NCBI RefSeq assembly: GCF_012726195.1
Contig: NZ_JAASAF010000004.1
Location: 248,001 to 312,000 of the forward strand
Length of the DNA: 64,000 bases
Reading direction: 5' to 3'
Source of the DNA: Rhodococcus sp. HNM0563
GTDB lineage: Bacteria > Actinomycetota > Actinomycetes > Mycobacteriales > Mycobacteriaceae
The translations under genes were made by a program, and so were the position numbers. Shown in pieces: positions 52,768 through 63,400 of the stretch. The notes beneath the pieces are model-generated. The model did no database searches, was not told the DNA's origin, and was given only the letters and a program-made list of their open reading frames with translations. Within the stretch, counting starts at the first letter, position 1; every line of letters begins with the position of its first letter.

Positions 52768-52838
52768 CCGTGAACGCGAACATGCAGAAGCGGGCCGGCG
52801 ATCACCTTCCCGCTGCAGACCGATCCGAGAGGGATCCG

Positions 52839-54473
52839 ATGGCACACCCGAAGCTATCCGTCGACACCAGCATGCCCATCGCTCCGCTCCACCTCGACGG
52901 GGTGGTGGACTACCCGGCCGAGTTCGCCGCGCAGTACCGCGAGAAGGGATACTGGATCGGACAGACGCATTCGGCGCTCCTGGCCGGTACGGTCGCTGCC
53001 CATCCGGACGGGGCGGCGGTCGTGGACCCACGGCGTTCGCTGTCCTACGCCGAACTCTCGGAGCGAGTGCAGATCATTGCGGGTGAATTCGCTGCCAGGG
53101 GGCTCGGCCGCGGCGACCGCGTGATAGTCCACATGCCGAATACCGTCGAGTACGTCGAAGTCGTGTTCGCGCTCTTCGAGATCGGTGCGTTGCCGGTGTT
53201 CGCGCTGGCCGCGCACCGCTCCGCCGAGATCCGCCAGTTCTGCACGGCCGCAACGGCCCGCGGGTACATCACCGTCGACAAGTTCGGTCTCACCTCGTAC
53301 GGGGACCTCGCAACCGAGATCGCTACCGACTTCCCCGATGTCTCGACCTTCGTGATCCCGATCGGTGACGAATCGTGGGCAACCGGCCCGCCCCTACCTC
53401 GCGTCGACCGCTCACTGCCCTCGGACGTGGCGTTCCTCCAGCTCTCGGGAGGTACCACCGGCACACCGAAACTCATTCCGCGTACCCACGACGACTACCT
53501 GTACTCGGTGCGGGAGAGCGCGCGGATCTGCTGCATCGACAGCTCCTCGGTGATGCTTGCGGTACTGCCGATCTCGCACAACTTCACCATGAGCTCGCCG
53601 GGGCTGCTGGGAATGATCGCCGTAGGTGGGCTCGTGGTGATGGCCCCGGACCCCAGCCCGGATACCTGCTTGCGGTTGATCGAGGAACACGCGGTCACCC
53701 ATGCGGCACTCGTACCGCCGGTACTGATCGCGTGGCTGAATTCGTCGGCGCGCCACGATCGTGACATCTCGTCGCTCTCCTCACTGTGGGTGGGCGGCGC
53801 GAAGCTACCGGAGGAGGCGGCCCGCCGGGTCGCCCCGGAACTCGGGTGCTCACTGACCCAGGTGTTCGGCATGGCCGAAGGACTGGTCAACTACACGCGT
53901 CCCGATGACGACGAGGAGACCGTCACCACCACGCAGGGGCGGCCCATCTCTCCCGACGACGAAGTGCGGGTCGTCGACGACGCAGGCGTGCCGGTGGCCG
54001 ACGGCGTGGCGGGGCACCTCCAGACCCGCGGCCCGTACACGATCCGCGGCTACTACCGGGCGCCGGAGCACAACCGGACATCGTTCACCGCCGACGGGTT
54101 CTACGCCACCGGCGACATCGTGGTCCGCGACCCTCGCGGATACCTCACGGTCGTGGGCCGCAGTAAGGACCAGATCAATCGGGGCGGTGAGAAGATCGCG
54201 CCGGCGATGGTGGAGAACCATCTGCTGGCACACCACGAGATCCACGACGTATCCGTCGTGGGTATTCCCGATGAGGCTCTGGGCGAACGTATCTGTGCGT
54301 ATGTGATCCGGCGCGATCCGGACTCCGCGACACCCACCGCGTCTCAGCTACGCGCATTTCTGCGGACCGAACGGCAGGTGGCGGCGTACACGATCCCGGA
54401 TCGCTTCGAGTTCGTCACCGAGTTTCCCACCACGTCGGTAGGCAAGATCGACAAGAAAAGTCAGGGAGCATGA
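52839..54473 (+). CDS. dhbE: 2,3-dihydroxybenzoate-AMP ligase
   Basis: Stand-alone adenylation enzyme of 544 residues that activates 2,3-dihydroxybenzoate and loads it on an aryl carrier protein. LSGGTTGTPK (202-211) binds ATP. The substrate pocket motif is HNFTMSSPG (247-255); Asn248 and Ser253 correspond to Asn235 and Ser240 of Bacillus DhbE, which favours dihydroxybenzoate over salicylate. ATG 52839 follows GAGAGG; upstream Met codons in the same frame overlap nothing and are less likely. The stop overlaps the NRPS start (ATGA). No carrier protein or isochorismatase gene is nearby. Confidence 0.93.
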   Translation: MAHPKLSVDTSMPIAPLHLDGVVDYPAEFAAQYREKGYWIGQTHSALLAGTVAAHPDGAAVVDPRRSLSYAELSERVQIIAGEFAARGLGRGDRVIVHMPNTVEYVEVVFALFEIGALPVFALAAHRSAEIRQFCTAATARGYITVDKFGLTSYGDLATEIATDFPDVSTFVIPIGDESWATGPPLPRVDRSLPSDVAFLQLSGGTTGTPKLIPRTHDDYLYSVRESARICCIDSSSVMLAVLPISHNFTMSSPGLLGMIAVGGLVVMAPDPSPDTCLRLIEEHAVTHAALVPPVLIAWLNSSARHDRDISSLSSLWVGGAKLPEEAARRVAPELGCSLTQVFGMAEGLVNYTRPDDDEETVTTTQGRPISPDDEVRVVDDAGVPVADGVAGHLQTRGPYTIRGYYRAPEHNRTSFTADGFYATGDIVVRDPRGYLTVVGRSKDQINRGGEKIAPAMVENHLLAHHEIHDVSVVGIPDEALGERICAYVIRRDPDSATPTASQLRAFLRTERQVAAYTIPDRFEFVTEFPTTSVGKIDKKSQGA

Positions 54474-57400
54474 CACTTACCGAAGGGCACCCCGCCCCGA
54501 CCGCTGCCGCCGCGACTGCCACGCCCACGCTGCTGCCGCTCACCGGCGCGCAACTCGGGATCTGGAACGCGCAACGACTCGAACCGGATTCGCCGTACTA
54601 CCTGGTGGGTGAAGTACTCGAAATAGACGGCTCCGCGGCGGGCGTGGAGATAAATCTGCCGGTGCTCATCGCGGAGATCTCGGAGACCGTCGCCGAGGCC
54701 GAGACGATGAGATTGCGATTCGTCGACACGGATGACGGGCCCCGCCAGTGGATCGCCCCCCAGCAGGCGTTGTCGATCCCCGTCCTCGACCTCGGCAACG
54801 AGGAGAATCCGCACGCGGCAGCACACGAGGCCGTCACCCGCATCCGCGCCGACGCCGCCTGCGCTGCCAGGGACATGGAGGAGCGAGAACTCTTCACCTA
54901 CACGCTGCTCCGCTTGTCGTCGACGCAGGTGTGGTGTGTTCAGCTGTACCACCACCTGATCGTCGACGGGTACTCCGCGGCGATGATCTCCCGCAGGCTG
55001 GCTACCCGCTACACCGCTGCAGTAACGGGAAAGCGGCTTCGCCCGAACACTTTCGGTTCGATCTCCGAAGTCGTCGCCGAGGATGTGGAGTACCGGAACT
55101 CCGAGCAGGCGGCGCTGGACCGTGCCTACTGGACCGCGCGTCTCGATCCACTGCCGGAGCTGCACGGCCGCCGCGGGGGAGCCGATCTCGGATCTGCAGC
55201 ACAGACGCATTCTGCCCGGGCGATCCTCGATGCCGAGGTCATGGAACAGCTGAAGCAGATCGCCGCAGACAGCGGATGCACGTGGGCAGACGTACTGATC
55301 GGTGCCTATGCGGGATTCGTTGCCCGGCTGCACGGGACCGCCGACGTTGTGCTGGCGCTGCCCGTCATGGTGCGCACCACGCGCACTGCACTCACGACAC
55401 CGTCGATGGCGGTCAACGTGCTGCCGCTGCGCGTGTCGGTGTCCCTGTCCGACGACATCTCGATGCTGGGGTCGTCGGCCGCGACCGCTCTGAGCGAACT
55501 ACGTGAGCACCAGCGCTACCGCGGTGAGGACCTCGTACGTGATCTGGCCGCGCCAGGAGCGGGTGCCGTCCTGCACGGTGTGGGAATCAATCTCAAGGCC
55601 TTCGATTTCGATCTGAACTTCGCCGGAGCAGTCGGAACGTTGCGCAACGTCGCGGGCGGACCGCCGGAGGAACTGGGTCTGACAGCGACACCCATCGACG
55701 GTGGACGCATGATGCTCGGGTTCGAGGTCGACGCCCGGGTCGTGTCCGAGGCCGAGGTGAACGCCCGGGCCGAAAGCCTCGCCGGGCTCATCCGTGCACT
55801 GTGCGCGCCCGAGCGCCCGTCGCTCGGCACGATGAGCCTGCGCTCCCGCGGTATCGACGAGAAGTGGACCCCCGCTGCGCTCCCGCAGGCCGGTATCCGG
55901 TCGGTCACCGACATGTTCGCGGACATGGCGGCCGCGCACCCCGCCGACATCGTGCTCTCCGATTCGGACAACGACGTGACGGCAGCAGATCTCGCAGCGC
56001 GCACCTACCGCCTGGCGCGCCTGATCCGTTCCCGCGGAGTCGGTCCCGACGACATCGTGGCGATTGCCCTCCCGAGGACCACGGACATCGTCGCGTGCAT
56101 CTTCGCGGTCTGGGAAGCCGGCGCCGCCTATGTCGTGCTGGATCCGGCGTACCCCACCGAACGTCTCGATGGGCTCGTCCAGCTCGCCCGACCCTCCCTG
56201 CTGCTGTGCGCCGACGAGCCGCCGGTGACGAAGGCGGCATGCGAGACGGTCAGGCTGGGGACGGAAGAAACCGAATTCGAACTGGATTCATTCCCCGATA
56301 CACGACTGCGCGACCACGAGCGGGCGGCAACTCCGCACCCCGACGACGCCGCCTACGTTCTGTTCACCTCGGGCTCGACAGGGACGCCGAAGGGGGTCGT
56401 CGTCCGCTCGGGAGGGCTCGCACATCTCGTGCATCGTCAACGCGGCACGGTGCACGCGGATGCTCGCGCGCGAGCCGGTGGACGTCGGCTGCACGTCGCC
56501 CACACCACCTCGTTCGCGTTCGACGCCTCACTCGATCCGCTGATGTGGATAGTCGGCGGTCACCATATTCATCTGTACGGCAGTGATATTCAGCGCGATG
56601 CCGATCTGCAGATCGAGAAGTTCACCCACGATGAGATCGACGTCGTCGACACGACCCCGTCGATGGCGGCGTTCCTTCTCGAGGCGGGTCTGCTCCCGCC
56701 CTCGTCCGCGACCGATACGGGTCACCGGGTCGATACGATCGTCGTCGGTGGTGAAGCGCTACCCTCTGGGCTCGCCGAGCAACTCGGACGGAGTGCAGCC
56801 CGCGCCTACAACATGTACGGGCCCACCGAAGCCACCGTCGATGCGATCGTGGCGGACGTGACCGGCCCCGACGTCCACATCGGTATGCCCTTGGAAGGTA
56901 CCGCGGCGTACCTCCTCGATGCGGCGCTGCATCCGGTCCTGGACGGGGAGGCCGGTGAGCTGTATCTGTCCGGCCCCCAACTTGCGCGCGGCTACCTCGA
57001 TCGGCCCGGGATCACCGCGGATCGATTCGTGGCGGATCCCTTCGATGCGTCGGGTGGCCGGATGTACCGCACGGGCGATCTCGCCCGCTGGAATCCCGAG
57101 ACCGGCTTCGAATACCGCGGTCGCGTCGACGACCAGGTCAAGATCCGCGGCCACCGGGTGGAACTTCGCGAAGTCGAAGCTGCGCTGGCACAAGCAGGTT
57201 CGGTCACCGCGTCGGTCGCCGTGGTGCACGGGGCAGGGCCCTTCGCAAAGCTCGTCGGATACGTCGTGTCAGACGATGCCGCACTGTCCGGCGACGACGT
57301 CCGTCGCGAGCTGCTGACCCGGGTCCCGGATCACCTGGTGCCGTCCGTGGTCGTGGTCCTGGACGAGATGCCGGTGACCGTGAACGGCAAGATCGACCGG

Positions 57401-60400
57401 AGGCAACTGCCGGATCCTTCCGATCGCGCATCTGCGCGGGGCGACTCCGGTCGCGAGCCCGGTACACCTGCGGAGTACGCGCTGTGCGCCGTCGTGGCCG
57501 AGGTGCTGGGCGTCGAATCCGTGTCGCTCGACGCCGACCTGTTCACGCTCGGCGGCGACAGCATAGGTGCGATCAGCATCAGCAGCCGGCTACGTGCGCA
57601 CGGACTGGCCCTCACCCCCAAGGAACTGCTGTCGGGTCGGGACCTGGCCACACTCGCGGCACTTGCGCGCGAACTGGTCGACGACACCGCGGCACTGATC
57701 GACGACAACGGAATCGGGCAGGCGCCGACCACGCCGATCATGCGCAACGTCCTGCGGAGCGACTCGATCGAATCGGTGTCGTCGTACTCGCAGTGGACGG
57801 CCGTCGAGGTCGACGGCGACATCGACGGGGAGGCGCTGGCAGCTGCGGTACAGACACTGCGGGAGCGGCATCCCGCCCTGCGGATGATCGTTCACGACGA
57901 CTCCGTGGACATTCCCGCCGCGACCACCGCGCCCGTGACGATCGGGGAGCGCGGGCCGGTCTCCGCAGGCGACTTCGTGCGCGAGGTGGCCTCCTGGGCC
58001 CGCGACAGCGCCGAAGAACTGGCACCGGGGGCGGGCGATCTGCTGCGGGTGAGCATCGTTCGTATGACGGACGGCAACGATCGGTTGCTCGTCGTGGTCC
58101 ATCACTTCGCCGTCGACGCGGTGTCCTGGAGCATTCTGCTGACCGATCTTGTGGCGGCCTACCGCGGTCGTGCACTTCCGGCGACGACGAGCGAATCGTG
58201 GCGGCACCGCGCGAGGGATCTCGCCGCCCGCGGTGCTGCGCACCGCTACGTCGACGAGAAGGCGATGTGGTGCGAGGTTCTGGAGACGGGCTCGCGCGTG
58301 CTCGTCGACTCCGAACTCCGGCCCGGCGTCGACACCCATTCGACCGCGCAGGTGACTCGAACGAACACGACAGCCGCGGTCACCGCCGCGGTCGTCGACA
58401 CCCTGTGCGCGATGTACCGGGCACGACCGGACGAGGTGCTGCTCGCGGCGCTGACCGTCGCGATGCGCGCCTACCGGGGAACAGCAACAGGCGATTTCCC
58501 GGTCCTGGCGGAAGGGCACGGCCGCGACGCGGACTCGGGTTCGGACCGTGGATCGACCGTCGGCTGGTTCACCACCGAGTATCCGGTGTCCGTGCCTGCC
58601 GCGTTCGTCGACACCGACGAGCGCCTGACCGAAGCGTTGGGCGGGGGACGCGTCGTCGCCGAGATCCTGCACGAGGTCAAGGCCCGCCGCCGCGCGGGAC
58701 GCGACAACGGAATCGGGTACGGGGTCCTGCGGTTCCTGGACGACGCCGGTGCGGCACTCACCGAGCTGTCCGCGCCCCAGGTCGTGCTCAACTATCTCGG
58801 AAAGCCCGCCGGAATGTCGGGGCCGGACTGGCGCACGGTTGCGGGTGACGCATTCGGCGTGGTGGAGCCGGGCACCCGCACGCTCACCGAGGTCCTGGCG
58901 ATCAATGCGTTCGTCCACGACGACCCGGCGGGGCCTGTGCTGTCCATCGAATGGACCGCCGCCGGTGAACTTCTCGACGGAGCGGCGGTCGCGGAGCTGC
59001 AGCGATGCTTCGAGGATGCATTGAGCGGTTTCGCCGCCCACGCCGCACTGCATCCCGGCGGGTTGAGCGCCGCTGACTGCGATGACGTCGTCGTCACGCA
59101 GAGCCAGATCTCCTTCCTCGAATCGGTCGCCGGACCGCTCTCCGAGATCCTGCCGCTCTCCCCGCTGCAGGAGGGGCTGCTCGCACATGCTGCTCGCTTC
59201 ACCGAACACGACCCGTACGTCCTGACCGCGGTCGTCGACCTCGCGGGCGAACTCGACACCGACCGGTTGCGTGCCGCGTTCTCGGCTGTCGTCGCCCGTC
59301 ACCGGAACCTGGCCGCCGGATTCCATTTCGACGGTGTCGATGAACCCATCGCGACGATCCCGCAGGTGATCGAGATTCCGTGGCGGGTCTCCGACCTTCG
59401 GGATTTGCCGGAGAGCGCTGCCGCTGCGGCCGCCGCACAGGCCAGCCTGCGTGCCTCCGAGCGGATCTTCGACGTGCAGCGGGGACCTCTCCTTGCAGGG
59501 CACGTGCTCCGGCTCCCCGGCGGGCGGACACAACTCGTACTCAATGCGCATCACCTCGTGACCGACGGCTGGTCGACGCCGATCGTGTTGCGCGAACTGG
59601 TGCACGTCTACAACCACGGCCGGTACGACGACGGGCAGTACACCAACGGCACGGCCGGTTTGCCGCCCGCACCCGACTATGCCGACTTCCTGCGGTGGCT
59701 GCGCCGGCTCGACCGCGCCGAACTGCGTGGAGCATGGCGCCGGCGTCTGGCCGGGCTGGCTGAGCCCACCCTGATCGCCCGCGGCGACAGCACCGGTGAG
59801 CATCCGGTGGCCACCGAGGTCGCGGTGGACGACACACTCGGGCTGCAACTCGCGGAGGTTGCGCGCGCGAACGGGCTCACTGTCAACACCGTCGTGCAAG
59901 GTGCGTGGAGTGCCGTCCTGTGCGCGCTCGTCGGCAGCGACGACGTCGTGTTCGGTACGACCGTGTCCGGCCGGCCCGCCGACCTCGAACGGGTCGAGAC
60001 GATGGTGGGCCTGTTCAGCAACACCGTTCCGGTGCGGATGCGGATGGATCATCGTCTGCTGCGGGACGTGCTGCAGGCGAGCCAACGAGACCAGTACGAC
60101 CTCGGCGACGCGGAGCACCTGCCGCTGTCCGAGATCGAATCCTGCAGCAACGTACGAGGCGGCACCGGTCTGTTCGACACCCTGGTGGTGTTCGAGAATT
60201 ATCCTGCGCGGTTCGGTGCGAACCCGGACGACTCCACCGACTCGACACATATCGTCGGTATCGGCAACATCAGTACGACGCAGTACCCGCTGTCGCTGCT
60301 CGCGCCGCCCGGCGATCGGTTCCGTCTCGTGGTCGACCACGACCCTGCCGTCGTGGATGCGACGACCGCGTCGAAGGTCGTCGAGGCGCTCCCAGCGGTG

Positions 60401-63400
60401 ATCGCGGAGATGATCTCGAAACTGGATCATCCTGCGTCCGAGTTCGTTCCGCTCACGATCGGCGTCCTGCCGCCGCGGGCCGTTGCCGCCCGCGTACCGT
60501 CGTCCGGCGGTACCGCACTGCCGCACCTCGTCGATACCGTGACCGCGCAACTGGGCGAGGTACTCGAGACCACTCTGCTCCCCGATGACGATTTCTTCGA
60601 TCGTGGCGGGCATTCGCTGGTCGCGATGCGCGCGGTCAGCGGTCTGCGGCGGCACGGCATCGTCGTCTCCGTCGCCGACATCTTCGCGGCGCGCACGGCC
60701 CGGGCACTCGCCGCGCGCGCACAGGCTTCCCCGGCAGCCCCCGTCGTGGATGCATCCGAGCCGGACGACATCTCCCGTGAGCCGATGTTGTCGTCCGCGC
60801 AGGAGCGGCTGTGGATCCTGCACCGGATGGACGAGCAGTCCCGTGCACACGATGTCCCCATCGTGCTCGCCCTGTCCGATGCCCCGGACACGGCGGCGCT
60901 GCGGGCCGCATGGCGAGACCTGGTGGCGCACTTCCCGGTCCTGAGGACCTGCTATCCCGCAGGGGCCGACGGTAACCCCGAGGCGCGGGTGCTGCCGGAG
61001 TCGGCTATCCCGGAACTGCGGAACTTCAGCACCGAACTCGACATCGACTCCGCTGTGCGTCAAGAGATCTCGGACCCGGACTCGGTGTTCGATCTGACAT
61101 TCGCGGTGCCTGCTCGGGCGACTGTGCTCCGCGGACGCGGATGGGCAGCGCTCGTCATCGTGATCCACCACATCGCAGTCGACGGCGCGTCGGTGCCGAT
61201 CCTGCTCGACACCCTGGCTCAGGCATACCGGGATCGGCTGGCGGGCCGCACTCCGCGGCTATCCTCTGTCGCACCCGATTTCGCTGAATTCGCTCGGGCA
61301 GACCGAGTCCGGACACGCTCGGCGGATACCGAGCGGTCGTTGACACACTGGAAACAACGGCTCGCCGCTCTTCCTTCCGAGCTCGAGCTGCCTACCGACC
61401 GGCCCCGCTCCCGGCATGCGACGCACAGGTCGGTCGATGCAGTGCGGCTGCTCGACAGCGCGATGGCCGACGCACTGAAACACGCATCCGTCCGGCACGG
61501 AGTGTCGGCTCTGATGCTGCTCGAAGCTGCGGTCGCGTTGACGTGGCAGCGATTCGGAGCGGGCAGCGACATTCCGCTCGGCACCACGGTATCCGACCGG
61601 GAACTTCTCGCGGACGGGCGATTCCGGGACACCGTCGGATACCTGGTGAACACCGCCGTACACCGGATCGACCTCACCGGTGATCCGACACCCGGACGGG
61701 TGCTCGACCGCGTGCGCGCTGTCGGACTCGACGCGCTCGAACACCAGCACGTGCCGTTCGATCGTGTGGTCGACGCGGTCGCACCGGAACGCACCGCGGG
61801 ACGTCACCCGTTGTTCCAGACGATGGTCGGACACGAAATCCTCGGTGCGCCGATCGAACTGGGTGACATTACTGCCACTCCCGTCGAACCGATCGACCCG
61901 CCTGCGCGCATGGATATCTCCGTCTGGCTCCGTGAGAGCGGAACGACGACCGAGATCCGTCTGGGCGGCGCCGCCGATCTGTTCGATGCGGACACGATCG
62001 CCCACATGGCCGACGAACTCCTCGTCACGCTCACCCACATCGTCGAGCAGCCGGACCGGCCGATCTCGATGCTCGGCAGTGTCGATGCCCACGACGGTCC
62101 GATGCGCGAGCGTGCACCGCAGTCGGTGGTGCAGCGGTTCCTGATCCAGGTCGGGGAACGACCCGATGCCCCCGCGATCGTCGTGGACGGGACGGAGACC
62201 AGCTATCGCGAGGCCGGTGCCCGCGTCGAGGCGCTCGCCCGCGCGCTGACCGCGCGCGGAGTAGGTGCAGGGTCGGTGGTCGGGGTCGCGGTCGGCAGGG
62301 ACGCCGGCCTGCCTCTGGCGTTGCTCGCGGTGCTGCGATGCGGTGCCGCCTACCTGCCGCTGGATGTCGACTATCCACGCGATCGTCTGCAGTACATGCT
62401 CGACGATGCACGTCCGGTCTGCGTGCTGGTGTCTGCGGCGACCGCCGACGACGTCGGATGGATGGACCTCCCCGCGGTGCGAGTCGACGCGGCCGGCGTG
62501 GAGATTCGGGCAGAGGTCGTGCTGCCGGAGGTCCCCGTCGCCGACGACCGGCTCGCCTACATCATCCACACGTCGGGGACGACCGGAAAACCCAAGGGTG
62601 TCATGGTCACCTCGGCCAACCTCGCGGCGTTCGCGGATGCCACGGACCGGCTGGGCTGGATCGACAGTGACGATCGGGTGATGGCGGTGACCACCGTGTC
62701 GTTCGACATCGCGGTGCTGGAACTGCTGTGTCCGCTCGCACTCGGTGCGTCCGTGGTGGTGGCTCCGCGCTCGTCGGTGGTGGACCCCGAGAAGCTGGCC
62801 GCGCTGATCGAGGCGTCCGGTGCCACGGTCGTGCAGGCGACCCCGTCGCTGTGGCGACTGCTCCTGGCCGTGCCCGGCGTGCGGACGGCGCGTGCCCTGA
62901 TCGGTGGTGAAGCGGTGCCCGCCGAACTGGCCGATCAACTGACCGCGGTCAGCGACGAGGCCTGGAATGTGTACGGCCCGACGGAAGCCACGGTGTGGGC
63001 CACGACGGACCGCCTCACCGCGGGTGCGCCGGTCACGATCGGTGGACCGTGGATCGATGTGCGAGCCACTGTTCTCGACGACCTCCTCCGGGAGGTTCCC
63101 GAAAGTGCGTTCGGCGAGCTGTACCTGGGAGGCGCCCAGATCGCGCGGGGCTACCTCAACCGACCGGGGCTGACCGCGACCCGATTCGTCGCCGACCCGC
63201 GGCGACCGGGGGAGCGGCTGTACCGGACGGGCGATGCGGTACGCAGACGCCGCGGCCGTATCCAATACCTGCGGCGCACCGACGATCAGGTGAAGGTGCG
63301 CGGGTTCCGGATCGAGCTCGGCGAGGTCGAGACTGCGCTGCGCGCGTTGCCCGAGGTCACCGACGCGGCCGCGAAGGTGGCTGCGATCGCGGATGGATCG

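Noticed and set aside
57590-61171. Antisense open frame of 1193 codons opposite the NRPS
   Set aside because: Arg/His/Asp-rich translation without any domain; it is the GC-skewed complement of the C/E-domain coding region, as is the 868-codon frame at 61259-63865.
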